Positions 1 through 8,390 of a DNA stretch of 64,000 nucleotides are shown in pieces. A program made the translations under genes and the position numbers. The DNA is from Hyphomicrobiaceae bacterium (GTDB lineage Bacteria; Pseudomonadota; Alphaproteobacteria; Rhizobiales; Hyphomicrobiaceae): assembly GCA_020638055.1 (NCBI GenBank), contig JACKJH010000001.1, forward strand, positions 620,001 through 684,000, written 5' to 3'. Numbering within the stretch: the first letter of the stretch is position 1; each line of letters begins with the position of its first letter. Below the pieces are notes generated by a model. The model did not search any database. It was not told the origin of the DNA and saw nothing but the letters and a program-made list of their open reading frames with translations.

Positions 1-299
1 CGCGCCGTGCCCTGGTTTCAGCAGCCATGAACCCGTTCCGGCGAAATGCTTTGCCTGCGGCGCCAGGACTTATGACGGTTTTAATGAGAAGCCTCATGGC
101 TAACCGGCAGGATTTCACGCGCAGCATGGGGGATGAGGACGTTCTGGTTATCCCGCCCGTGCCTGAGGACATGGGCTTTCTTGATTGGCAACGTCACGGC
201 GAACTTGTGGAACTTTCGTATCGCTGGGCACAAGCAGAACTATGCCGGGAGGGCTCTCAACTGCAAAACTGGCTGGATAGCGTGATGGTGGACGATTGA
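1..299 (+). CDS. Patatin-like phospholipase family protein, C-terminal part (truncated at window edge)
   Basis: The reading frame is open to the left edge, so only the last ~98 residues are visible. They include the stretch PGLMTVLMRSLMANRQDF and then VLVIPPVPEDMGFLDWQRH, which match the end of bacterial patatin-like (RssA-type) serine lipases, where a rigid Pro-rich strand and a Gly-(Leu/Phe)-Leu-Asp-(Trp/Phe) motif close the domain. The Gly-x-Ser-x-Gly nucleophile elbow and the catalytic Asp would lie left of the window and cannot be checked. The family hydrolyses acyl esters of lipids. Assignment rests on this short tail alone. Confidence 0.6.
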   Translation, partial: RRALVSAAMNPFRRNALPAAPGLMTVLMRSLMANRQDFTRSMGDEDVLVIPPVPEDMGFLDWQRHGELVELSYRWAQAELCREGSQLQNWLDSVMVDD

Positions 300-463
300 G
301 CTGTTTAGAATACGGCCTCTAATAATTCGAATTTTAATTTTTTTGAGCCGACAATAATGGCTCTGCAGGGCTTTTGTGGCGTCGCGCCCTAGTTGATCGA
401 TGTTGCGGCACGCTGGGTATCAACTAAGGCACGACAAACGCCACACTAAGCCAATGATTTTGC

Positions 464-536
464 TAGTGGCCTTCATGTCGCGCCAAAATTGTATGCGGTT
501 GCGGCTATGTTTCAATTTTGGCGCGACAGGCCACTA
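464..536. repeat. Near-perfect inverted repeat (24-bp arms, 21-nt loop)
   Basis: The left arm (464-491) and right arm (513-536) are reverse complements over 24 bases, TAGTGGCC followed by TGTCGCGCCAAAATTG, except for four extra bases in the left arm. It lies between the patatin-like gene and the alpha/beta hydrolase. It could be a terminator-like hairpin, a small non-autonomous element, or an operator. There is no T-tract after the right arm. No other copy is obvious in the window. Confidence 0.7.
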
Positions 537-569
537 TGCCCCGAAACGATATTCTGAACGGCGCGGTAT

Positions 570-1448
570 ATGGTCTGGCTTCCGAAAAATTTCGAATCTG
601 TCCGGGACATGAGCCGAATGCCGCCCGGCTTGGCGGCGGATGTTGCTTTCCGCCTGTTCTGCCTGCCGTCGTTTTCTGACTGGCGACCCAAGGAGCACGA
701 TAGGCTGGCCCAGCGGGCGCGGTATTACCTGCGTTCTGCACGGTGGCAGACCATTGCGACGCCGTTGGGCCGACTGAGATGCTACGTGTTTACACCTGAT
801 GAAGGTGACCCCCTGGGTACAGTCCTCATGGTGCATGGCTGGACCGGCGAAGCATCGTTCATGACCGCGCTTGGGGAAGCCGTACGCCGGGCCGGATACC
901 GCGTTGTGCTTTTCGACCTGCCCGCACACGGGATGAGTGAGGGCCGTTCGACAAACCTCATCGATTGCGCCCGCGCGGTTATCTTCGTCGCCGACGTGTT
1001 CGGACCGTTCGAAGCAGTTCTGTCGCACTCGTTCGGCGGAATGATCACGATGGTAGCGGCCGAAGGCCTTGCGCCAATGCCGCATGGAATGGACGCCTTG
1101 AAGTATGTGCTGGTGGCGAGCCCGAACCGGCTGACCGACATTACTACGGCTTTCTGCAAGGCACGCGGAATGACCAATGAGGGTCGGCGCGCATTTGAAC
1201 AGCGCCTGGAACGCATTGGACGGCGGCCAATCGAATTTTTCAGCGTCGGACGCCTGTTAGGCACGACCAACCGACCTGCACTGGTCATTCACGATACACA
1301 CGACGACGCCGTGCCGTTCGCGCGCTGCAAGGAAATCGTCGATGGCGTGCCACTGGCCACGCCCAAGACATTCGACGGGCTAGGCCATCGCAAGATCCTG
1401 TTTGCCTCGCAGGTCGCGCGGACAATTATTTCATTCCTGCGGCACTGA
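570..1448 (+). CDS. Alpha/beta hydrolase
   Basis: A 292-residue alpha/beta-hydrolase-fold protein. The oxyanion-hole motif HGWTG lies at about residues 89-93. The nucleophile elbow S-H-S-F-G-G is at about 152-157, with Ser154 as the presumed nucleophile. An acidic residue sits in HDTHDDAVPF (about 241-250) and the catalytic His in GLGHRK (about 273). There is no signal peptide, so it is probably cytoplasmic. It resembles the general esterase/thioesterase-like hydrolases, but the substrate cannot be deduced. Start choice is uncertain: ATG 570 has no clear ribosome-binding site and an internal ATG at 609 is possible. Confidence 0.85.
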   Translation: MVWLPKNFESVRDMSRMPPGLAADVAFRLFCLPSFSDWRPKEHDRLAQRARYYLRSARWQTIATPLGRLRCYVFTPDEGDPLGTVLMVHGWTGEASFMTALGEAVRRAGYRVVLFDLPAHGMSEGRSTNLIDCARAVIFVADVFGPFEAVLSHSFGGMITMVAAEGLAPMPHGMDALKYVLVASPNRLTDITTAFCKARGMTNEGRRAFEQRLERIGRRPIEFFSVGRLLGTTNRPALVIHDTHDDAVPFARCKEIVDGVPLATPKTFDGLGHRKILFASQVARTIISFLRH

Positions 1449-1695
1449 CCAGAATCACCGGCCAGACCGTGGCCAAAATCAAATTCGGGGCGCGGCAAAA
1501 AAACCGGATTGACAGAATTTACGGTCGCTATATCTCAACGAAACGGTGAGATCGTATTGACGCGTTGACTGCTTGCTTTTGCCAAGACCGGAGCCAACCG
1601 ACTTGGAGAACAGCACAATTTCGTCATGCCGGCCATACCGGGGGCGGCCCTCAAGCCGTGGCTGAGCCATCCAGCAGCGATGGCTTTGGAGTGTT

Positions 1696-3657
1696 TTGAC
1701 ACCCATGCGCAATCCTGTTGCACGCGCCAAGACGGCGCGCGGTTCGTTCCCTCTGGGTAGCCTCGGGCCTGTGGCCGATCTGGAATCGCACTTGCCAGAA
1801 GACTGGTGGCGCAAGCTTTTCAATGCGCTCTACGTCAAAACAGATGGCGACGTGGTGGAGAATGCCGAAAACACGCGGCGCGATGTCGATCTCGTTTTAT
1901 CGGCGCTTCAGCCAGACCTTAATTCAAGGATCCTCGACCTGTGTTGTGGACAGGGTCGACACGCGCTGGAACTGGCGCGCCGCGGCTATTCCAACGTCAT
2001 GGGGCTTGACCGGTCGCGCTACCTTATTCGGCTGGCCAAGAAGAGAGCCCAGGCCGAAAAACTGCATGTTGCATTCCGCGAAGGAGACGCACGACGGCCA
2101 AGGCTGGCGGAGGGCAACTTCGATGCCGTCCTGATACTTGGCAACTCATTTGGCTACTTCGCCAAAAAGCAGGACGATGAAAAGGTGCTGGGCGCGGTGG
2201 CGCGCCTGCTCGCTCCAGGCGGGCGGGTTTTCCTTGATCTGACTGACGGCGGATGGATCAAATCGCAGTTTGAACCGCGCTCTTGGGAGTGGATCGACGA
2301 GCACCACTTCGTATGCCGCGAACGCTCATTGGCTTCGGACGGTGAGCGGCTGATATCGCGCGAAGTGATCGTGCACGATGAAAGCGGCGTGCTGGCCGAC
2401 CAGTTCTATGCCGAACGGCTTTACACCAAGGAGGACCTGACTGAAATCCTCAGCCGGCTTGGGTATCGCGATATCGCTCATCACGGCATGGTGGATTCGA
2501 TATCGAGCCGTGAGCAAGACCTCGGCATGATGGCAAAGCGCATGCTTATCACTGCCGCTGCGCCGCCGAGAGCGCGAAAGGCAAGAGGCAAACGCAAGAC
2601 GCTGGACGTTGTCGTGGCGATGGGCGACCCACGCCGCCCCGATCTCATCAAACGCGATGGGCAGTTCAATCCCGAGGACATCGAAACGATCAATACGCTG
2701 AAAGATACGTTGGCGGAGCTCAAAGGCTATCGTTTCCGCTATGTCGATGATCACGAACATTTTGAAGAGAAGATCAAGCGGGAACCAGCGGATCTGGTTT
2801 TGAACCTTTGCGATGAGGGCTTCAACAACGACCCGTTTATGGAGCTTCATGTGCCAGCGCTGTTCGAGATGTGGGGGCTCAATTACACGGGTGGAGCGCC
2901 GCGCTGCCTGGCGACGTGCTACGATAAGGGCCTTGTCAGGGCTATCGCGTTGCAGCTCGACATCCCCGTTCCACTTGAGACCTACATTCGCAAAGGCGAC
3001 CAGGGGGCCACCTTGCCATCAGTGTTTCCCGCGTTGCTGAAACCGAACTTCGGCGACAGCTCTGAGGGTATTACCAAGGACGCCGTCGTCAGCGACGAAC
3101 GGGGCCTGATCAACTATCTCGACAAATTGCACGCCAGCTTTCCCAACCGCCCGGTGCTGGTGCAGGAATTCCTGCCAGGCGGTGAGTACAGTGTTGGCCT
3201 GGTCGGAAACCCTGATATGGGCCTCAAGGCGCTGCCGCTGCTAGAAGTCGATTATTCAAAGCTCGATAAGAACCTGCCGCAGATCCTGGGGTATGAATCG
3301 AAATGGTTGCCTGATAGTCCCTACTGGTCAAGCATCGCTTACGGCGAGACACAGCTTGGAGAGCGCGAACAATCCAAACTCGTCGAATATTCGATGCGGC
3401 TTTTTGAGCGGCTGGGTTGCCGCGATTATGCGCGCTTCGATTTCCGCGCGGACGCCAATGGCCAGATCAAACTGCTTGAGGTCAATCCCAATCCCGGCTG
3501 GTGCTGGGACGGCAAGCTCAATCTGATGGCGGGCTTTGCGGGCATGACGTATGGCGAGCTGCTGCAATCGATACTGACAGCCGCCGAGGAGCGGCTCGGG
3601 CTTGATGCACGGCGATTGAATGCCAGAAATGGTGTTTCAGCAAGCGAGCAACGGTGA
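1696..3657 (+). CDS. Fusion protein: class I SAM methyltransferase + D-Ala-D-Ala-ligase-like ATP-grasp
   Basis: A 653-residue two-domain protein. Residues ~40-290 form a class I SAM-dependent methyltransferase with motif I ILDLCCGQGRH at about 79-89 and a following acidic GLD. Residues ~300-640 form a D-alanine-D-alanine-ligase-like ATP-grasp domain: substrate-side DLVLNLCDEG, ATP lysine in LLKPNFGDSSEG, VQEFLPGGEYSVG, and the metal-binding EVNPNPGW near the end. Both halves keep their key motifs, so both are probably active. The product may be a methylated dipeptide-like compound, but that is inference. TTG 1696 follows GGAG by about five bases; ATG 1705 is the alternative start. It stands alone between a hydrolase and a convergent cytochrome c gene. 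Confidence 0.85.
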   Translation: MTPMRNPVARAKTARGSFPLGSLGPVADLESHLPEDWWRKLFNALYVKTDGDVVENAENTRRDVDLVLSALQPDLNSRILDLCCGQGRHALELARRGYSNVMGLDRSRYLIRLAKKRAQAEKLHVAFREGDARRPRLAEGNFDAVLILGNSFGYFAKKQDDEKVLGAVARLLAPGGRVFLDLTDGGWIKSQFEPRSWEWIDEHHFVCRERSLASDGERLISREVIVHDESGVLADQFYAERLYTKEDLTEILSRLGYRDIAHHGMVDSISSREQDLGMMAKRMLITAAAPPRARKARGKRKTLDVVVAMGDPRRPDLIKRDGQFNPEDIETINTLKDTLAELKGYRFRYVDDHEHFEEKIKREPADLVLNLCDEGFNNDPFMELHVPALFEMWGLNYTGGAPRCLATCYDKGLVRAIALQLDIPVPLETYIRKGDQGATLPSVFPALLKPNFGDSSEGITKDAVVSDERGLINYLDKLHASFPNRPVLVQEFLPGGEYSVGLVGNPDMGLKALPLLEVDYSKLDKNLPQILGYESKWLPDSPYWSSIAYGETQLGEREQSKLVEYSMRLFERLGCRDYARFDFRADANGQIKLLEVNPNPGWCWDGKLNLMAGFAGMTYGELLQSILTAAEERLGLDARRLNARNGVSASEQR

Positions 3658-3710
3658 TCTGCCTGACCTCTGTTCTACGCGTTCAGCCTGTTTGCCGATG
3701 CGTGTGTGCG

Positions 3711-4076
3711 TCAATTTGAGGTTGACCCATCGCGAAGGGAAAGGATGAAGAAAGCAAGCGACTGCATTTCGTCCTGCGTGAGATGATGGTTTGGCATCAT
3801 CGGTGGAACCGACTTCAGCCAATCAATTATGCCCTGCAGGGTTTGTCCCTGGCGCTTGGCAACTGCCGCAAAGGCGGGAACAGTTCCAGGCCCGGTTTTG
3901 TCGCCCTGTCCGGCGTTCATATGGCAAACCGCGCATAGGCGCTCGGCGAGCAACTTGCCGTTATCGTTGTTATCTGCGGCGTTTGACGGCGCAATCAACG
4001 TAAGCAGCAAGACGCAACCAAGGGAAACCGGCGCCAAGGCTCTTCTAATACTGTAATTATGTGTCCTATTCGACAT
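3711..4076 (-). CDS. Secreted monohaem cytochrome c (class I)
   Basis: 121 residues: a signal peptide (hydrophobic LGCVLLLTLIAPSNA, cleavage near residue 33), then a haem-attachment motif C-A-V-C-H at about residues 48-52. A likely distal Met ligand lies in the Pro-rich PPMMP stretch about 40 residues later. This is the arrangement of small periplasmic class I c-type cytochromes that carry electrons to oxidases or dehydrogenases. No oxidase or dehydrogenase gene is adjacent, so the partner is unknown. It is convergent with the methyltransferase/ATP-grasp fusion. Confidence 0.85.
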   Translation of the reverse strand: MSNRTHNYSIRRALAPVSLGCVLLLTLIAPSNAADNNDNGKLLAERLCAVCHMNAGQGDKTGPGTVPAFAAVAKRQGQTLQGIIDWLKSVPPMMPNHHLTQDEMQSLAFFILSLRDGSTSN

Positions 4077-4317
4077 GGACTTGCCCTTGTGCGATGGGAT
4101 CCGCCAAGACTACCGCATGTCTTTTATCTCTGTCACGGTGGCGTGCTGGCCGGGACTGGCTAGCTTTTTGGTTTGTCGCATTTGAGGACAGCTTGGCCGA
4201 GTGGTTCCATCGTGGCGCGAAACGCACTAGATATGGGTCAGCCGCGCTGGATGTGATGGGCGTCGTGCGGCGACGTTAATGTTAAAGTTTACAACCTGCG
4301 CGAAGGCCTTTGCACTT

Positions 4318-5586
4318 ATGGTTCTCGTTCTCAACGCCGGCTCGACTGGAAACGACAGCGCTAATCTTGACTTGGCGACCGATGGGCGGCCGTCTTTAGC
4401 GGGCATGGACCGGGCGCATCTGATGGCGGCATTGTCTTGTGCCGGCGTACCGGAACGGCAACTTCGCATGCGGGTCAGCCAACTGTGGAGCTGGATTTAT
4501 GCGCGCGGGGCGACGTCTTTCGATGCAATGACTGATGTCTCCAAAGACCTGAGGACGAAACTTGAAAGCCGCTACACGCTCGACCGTCTGGAGATCGTCA
4601 GCGAGCAGGTTTCCGTCGACGGGACACGCAAATGGCTGCTGCGTTTGCCAAAGCGTGGCCACGAGGCCAAGGCACCCGAAGTCGAATGCGTCTATATTCC
4701 CGAAGCTGAGCGCGGCACGCTTTGCATATCGAGCCAGGTTGGCTGCACACTGACCTGTACGTTCTGTCACACGGGTACGCAACGCTTGGTGCGCAACCTT
4801 GAAGCCGAAGAGATTGTTGGACAGATCCTGCTGGCGCGTGACCGGATCGGTGACTGGCTGGGCGCAGCACCGCCGGGTGATGGCAGGCTTCTGCCGACGA
4901 CCGAACGCAAAATCACCAATGTCGTGCTGATGGGCATGGGTGAACCGCTTTACAATTTCGATAACGTCAAGACGGCGATGGATGTGGCGGCGGACGGCGA
5001 TGGACTGTCGCTTTCCAAAAGGCGCATTACGCTATCGACCTCCGGAGTGGTGCCTGAGATTGCCAGATGGGGCGCGGTGGCTGGTACGATGCTGGCGATC
5101 TCGTTGCACGCGGTGCGCGACGAACTTCGCGACGTTCTCGTGCCGATCAACAAGCGGTATCCAATAGCCGAACTGCTGGACGCATGCCGCACCTATCCAG
5201 GGCTCTCGAATGCACGACGCATCACGTTCGAATACGTGATGCTGAAAGGCGTCAACGACAGCCCTGGGGATGCGAAAGAACTGGTGCGTCTCCTCAAGGG
5301 CATTCCAGCAAAGATCAATCTGATCCCGTTCAACCCATGGCCCGGCACACAATATGAATGCTCAGACTGGGAGGCGATTGAAGCTTTTGCCGATGTCGTA
5401 AATCGCGCGGGATATGCCAGTCCGATCCGAACGCCGCGCGGCCGGGATATCCTTGCCGCCTGCGGACAACTGAAATCGGAAAGTGAGAAGCTGCGCGCTT
5501 CGGCACGGCGCAATCCTGCCGATGCCGACAACGCCCGCCTGGTCCCTGTCGATAAGTGCGCCGATCCAGACGTTGGCGGGGCGTGA
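4318..5586 (+). CDS. rlmN: Dual-specificity 23S rRNA A2503 / tRNA A37 C2-methyltransferase RlmN
   Basis: A radical-SAM enzyme that methylates C2 of adenine 2503 in 23S rRNA and A37 in some tRNAs, improving translational fidelity. It shows the RlmN N-terminal domain (RMRVSQLWSWIYARG), the radical-SAM cluster motif C-x3-C-x2-C in GCTLTCTFCHTG, the Gly-rich VVLMGMGEPLYN strand, and the C-terminal ACGQL carrying the second catalytic Cys. Start ATG 4318 follows GAAGG. An upstream in-frame ATG at 4279 lacks a ribosome-binding site and would add residues with no family counterpart. It is followed four bases later by a membrane-protein gene, suggesting co-transcription. Confidence 0.93.
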   Translation: MVLVLNAGSTGNDSANLDLATDGRPSLAGMDRAHLMAALSCAGVPERQLRMRVSQLWSWIYARGATSFDAMTDVSKDLRTKLESRYTLDRLEIVSEQVSVDGTRKWLLRLPKRGHEAKAPEVECVYIPEAERGTLCISSQVGCTLTCTFCHTGTQRLVRNLEAEEIVGQILLARDRIGDWLGAAPPGDGRLLPTTERKITNVVLMGMGEPLYNFDNVKTAMDVAADGDGLSLSKRRITLSTSGVVPEIARWGAVAGTMLAISLHAVRDELRDVLVPINKRYPIAELLDACRTYPGLSNARRITFEYVMLKGVNDSPGDAKELVRLLKGIPAKINLIPFNPWPGTQYECSDWEAIEAFADVVNRAGYASPIRTPRGRDILAACGQLKSESEKLRASARRNPADADNARLVPVDKCADPDVGGA

Positions 5587-5590
5587 CAGC

Positions 5591-6010
5591 ATGGTCTGGC
5601 AATCGGTGGGGCGTTTCATCTGGGTTCCGATCGCGGCGCTTGTCGCGGCCTTGGTGAGCGGGTTTGTTCTGTTTACGCTCGGACTGGAGCGAATTACCCA
5701 GGCCACGCAAGGGAAATGGGACGACGCAGATACGCTATCGGGCCTGTTTGACCTGCTTGTTCAGGGGCAGGCTCTTGTTACGGGTTTAACTGTGGTTCCA
5801 GCGCTCGCAGTGATTATCATCGGTGAAGTGGCGCGCATTCGTTCAGCATTCTACTACGTAACGGGCGGCGGGCTGGCGCTGGTGGCCGTGCCGCTGCTGG
5901 CTCGCTATAGCGATCTTTCAACGATTCCATCTGTGCTGTGGCAGGTTTTTGCCACGGCTGGATTCGCCGGTGGCTGGGTCTATTGGCTGTTGGCCGGCCG
6001 GAATGCTTGA
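5591..6010 (+). CDS. Small integral membrane protein, paralogue of the protein at 6401-7132
   Basis: 139 residues with four predicted hydrophobic helices and hardly any soluble part. The start is ATG 5591, four bases after the rlmN stop. No function is recognised. The second half (IIIGEVARIRSAFYYVTGG and later ATAGFAGGWVYWLLAGRNA) is clearly repeated in the protein encoded at 6401-7132, which has IVIGEWLHLRSWFFYTATG and ITAGAVGGWVYWFVAGRNA. The two genes are therefore diverged tandem duplicates, now separated by a repeat array. Conservation of the Gly-Gly-Trp-Val-Tyr-Trp last helix suggests it matters for folding or for a partner. Confidence 0.8.
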   Translation: MVWQSVGRFIWVPIAALVAALVSGFVLFTLGLERITQATQGKWDDADTLSGLFDLLVQGQALVTGLTVVPALAVIIIGEVARIRSAFYYVTGGGLALVAVPLLARYSDLSTIPSVLWQVFATAGFAGGWVYWLLAGRNA

Positions 6011-6150
6011 TTTGACGTTGCGGCGCTATTCCCACATTCAATCGCAAACCGGCTGGGCCGACTTGTATGTAATCGACACCGGCCTATACAGTCATTCCCG
6101 ATCGGGTTCATGGTTCGTGGAAACATGAACACGGTCTGAGTTTCTGATTG

Positions 6151-6315
6151 GAGCATGTTTTTCACGCTGAACCGCTGCACACTTCAGCTAAACATGCTCT
6201 TTCGTCTGGAGCACGTTTTTCACGCTGAACCGCTGCACACTTCAGCTAAACATGCTCTTTCGTCTGGAGCATGTTTTTCACGCTGAACCGCTACACACTT
6301 CAGCTAAACATGCTC
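6151..6315. repeat. Tandem array of three type-A palindromic repeats, 58-bp period
   Basis: Three 49-bp units start at 6151, 6209 and 6267. Each has an outer inverted repeat GAGCATGTTT / AAACATGCTC and an inner inverted repeat GCTGAA / TTCAGC around a CCGCTGCACAC loop. The spacers (TTTCGTCTG) are identical. The second unit has GCACG for GCATG. The array lies between the two paralogous membrane-protein genes. Confidence 0.95.
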
Positions 6316-6320
6316 TAGCT

Positions 6321-6378
6321 TCTTGTTTGGTCGCATTTTCTTCGACGAACCGGTGTCCAGTTCGTCGGACAATGCTCT
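6321..6378. repeat. Type-B palindromic repeat
   Basis: A leader TTCTTGTTTGGTC is followed by outer stem GCATTTTC (6333-6340), inner stem CGACGAA / TTCGTCG around CCGGTGTCCAG, and a right arm with one change (GACAATGC, ending 6375). It directly abuts the preceding type-A array and ends about 25 bases upstream of the next start codon, so it may lie in that gene's 5' untranslated region. Confidence 0.9.
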
Positions 6379-6400
6379 AGCAAGTTTGGGAGGGACACCC

Positions 6401-7132
6401 GTGCGCACTGTCTTACGAGTGTTTCTCGGTTTCATTGTCGCGATTCTTGCCGCGGCGGCGATCGAGGTCGTGTTCGCACATCCGCCGACGGGTTGGGCCG
6501 AGCAAGAGGGGGAAACAGTTGCAAGCCAAATGCTTGCGCTTGGCGTCCTGACTTTGAAAGCGGCCACGCATACGGCAATTTTTTCAGCGCTTTTCGCACT
6601 GATTGTTATTGTAATCGGTGAATGGCTGCATCTGCGATCTTGGTTCTTTTATACCGCCACAGGAGCGGTTATCGCGTTCGGTGGTTTCCTGGCGCAATAC
6701 GCGGCCGAGCAGGCAAGTTGGCCGACAATCGTCAATACCTACGCCCTGGTTGCGTTCATCACGGCTGGTGCCGTGGGTGGATGGGTCTACTGGTTCGTGG
6801 CTGGCCGCAACGCAGGTCGGCGGTGCAAGCCTGCGACGCGTTCTGTGAAAGATAAATCCAACTCCCGCGAAATCCCGGCCAGCGAGGCTGATCAAACCAG
6901 CGGTGAAGCTTTAAAGCGGAGTGCGGAGGCTGCTTCGCCTGGACGCGTGGTCGATGAGAGCCGCGATGACGTGAGTCAGGCAGCAGACCTGGCAAGCGGC
7001 AATGCGACAAGTGAAGGGGGAACAAACGCGAAGGCGTCCTCTACATCCTCCGTACCCGACGCTGGTTCCGGACGATCGCGCATTTATGTTGCAGCTCGTA
7101 CTGTCCCTGATAGTGGCGGTGGAAACTCATAA
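6401..7132 (+). CDS. Integral membrane protein with long disordered C-terminal tail (paralogue of 5591-6010)
   Basis: 243 residues from GTG 6401, which follows GGGAGGGA at ideal spacing. A longer reading frame from 6323 would run through the type-B repeat and is unlikely. Residues 1-145 hold four hydrophobic helices and share two conserved blocks with the upstream paralogue, including the terminal GGWVYWFVAGRNA. About 100 residues of Ser/Ala/Glu-rich low-complexity sequence follow, with no predicted fold, absent from the paralogue. Function is unknown. The tail may be a cytoplasmic tether. Confidence 0.75.
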   Translation: MRTVLRVFLGFIVAILAAAAIEVVFAHPPTGWAEQEGETVASQMLALGVLTLKAATHTAIFSALFALIVIVIGEWLHLRSWFFYTATGAVIAFGGFLAQYAAEQASWPTIVNTYALVAFITAGAVGGWVYWFVAGRNAGRRCKPATRSVKDKSNSREIPASEADQTSGEALKRSAEAASPGRVVDESRDDVSQAADLASGNATSEGGTNAKASSTSSVPDAGSGRSRIYVAARTVPDSGGGNS

Positions 7133-7240
7133 AGCTCAAAATGAGGACAAAATCGCGGGAAGACTGCGAGACACCAGATCCCGACGATGACCCGCCTTAG
7201 GTTCCGGACTCAATAGAAGTAACTATACTTTTGATTTTCA

Positions 7241-7521
7241 ACAAACTTTTTAAACGCTGAACCGCTCCACACTTAAGCTAAACATGCTCTTTGATCTGAA
7301 GCATGTTTTTCACGCTGAACCGCTTCACACTTCAGCTAAACATGCTCTTTGATCTGAAGCATGTTTTTCACGCTGAACCGCTCCACACTTCAGCTAAACA
7401 TGCTCTTTGATCTGAAGCATGTTTTTCACGCTGAACCGCTTCACACTTCAGCTAAACATGCTCTTTGATCTGAAGCATGTTTTTCACGCTGAACCGCTTC
7501 ACACTTCAGCTAAACATGCTC
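7241..7521. repeat. Tandem array of five type-A palindromic repeats, 58-bp period
   Basis: Units end at 7289, 7347, 7405, 7463 and 7521, so the period is exactly 58 bp, with identical spacers (TTTGATCTGA). The first unit (from about 7241) is degenerate in its left arm (AAACTTTTTAAACGC). Loops alternate between CCGCTCCACAC and CCGCTTCACAC. The array fills most of the 515-bp gap between the membrane-protein gene and the gene at 7648. The rest of the gap shows nothing recognisable. Confidence 0.95.
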
Positions 7522-7647
7522 TTGTGCTGCATTGCAGTAAGTTATTGCTGCGGCGCAAGATAAGTGTTATAAACTTCAAATTGCACATGCTCGCCGGCAC
7601 ACGCGCCAAGTTGTGACCTGTCATTATCGAAATTCATCGGAAAGAAG

Positions 7648-8307
7648 ATGCGTCAGACTGACATGATTAACGCCGGCCAGCGCATCGCCCAATGTACGAT
7701 GCAGGCGGGATTCGGTTTTGCAACGGCCGCGTTCGTGGCTCAGGCAAATTTGTTCGGACAAGCTCTTGATTTTTGGTCGAAAACAATTGAAACGGCCACG
7801 AAACCAACGCCAGCTCCGAAATCCTGGTATCGCAATCCAAATGCCAGAACCAGCCCTAAGCCCAGGACCAGCCCGGCAACCGCCAGCGCGTTCGCATTCC
7901 CCTTTGCAATGCTCGCGTCGCCACCTTCGCCTACAGCGCCGACCATTGCATTCAATCCTTTCGCACCTTTTGCTGCGTGGATGACGGCCTGGCCGCCACA
8001 AGGCAATCCGATGGCTTGGCCAATGGCAATGGCGATGATGGGTGCGGGGGTTCCCCGCAACGTCGCTTACCCGCTCGCCGAAGCAAACACCGCTGCCATG
8101 GATGCCGCCGCAACGGCCAGCAGGGTCATGGAAGACAGCTTTTCCAGCTATCGCTCCAACGGCGGACATGCGAGCACCTTGGTCCGCGTTTCCGAGGCTG
8201 GCTCGGGCAGTGCGATGTCAGCGTGGGTGATGGCGATGGTGCCTCTTGCACTAAATTTCATGGCCAATTGGGCCAGCCTGTTCGGGCAGGTGGCTCGCAC
8301 GGTTTGA
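7648..8307 (+). CDS. Uncharacterised Ala/Pro-rich protein, possibly phasin-like at its N terminus
   Basis: 219 residues, not recognised with confidence. The N-terminal ~50 residues (GQRIAQCTMQAGFGFATAAFVAQANLFGQ) are amphipathic and resemble the helix of granule-associated phasins. The middle is rich in Pro, Ala and Met. A later helix SAMSAWVMAMVPLALNFMANW is strongly hydrophobic. A granule-surface or membrane-associated role is inference. The ATG follows GGAAAGAAG. A strong terminator follows at 8338. Confidence 0.6.
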   Translation: MRQTDMINAGQRIAQCTMQAGFGFATAAFVAQANLFGQALDFWSKTIETATKPTPAPKSWYRNPNARTSPKPRTSPATASAFAFPFAMLASPPSPTAPTIAFNPFAPFAAWMTAWPPQGNPMAWPMAMAMMGAGVPRNVAYPLAEANTAAMDAAATASRVMEDSFSSYRSNGGHASTLVRVSEAGSGSAMSAWVMAMVPLALNFMANWASLFGQVARTV

Positions 8308-8337
8308 GTTATTCCAAGCCGCAGCCACGTAAATAGC

Positions 8338-8370
8338 AAAGGCCGCCCGTTTCCAGAGCGGCCTTTTTTA
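8338..8370. terminator. Rho-independent terminator, probably bidirectional
   Basis: A perfect 9-bp stem AAAGGCCGC / GCGGCCTTT with an 11-nt loop is followed on the plus strand by a T-run. On the minus strand the stem is followed by TTTGC. It lies between convergent genes ending at 8307 and 8391. Confidence 0.9.
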
Positions 8371-8390
8371 TTTGTTCGCTTGGCTCAGAG

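Noticed and set aside
6151..7521. CRISPR array
   Set aside because: Units repeat every 58 bp, but the spacers are identical within each array and the units are palindromic, so these are amplified hairpin repeats.
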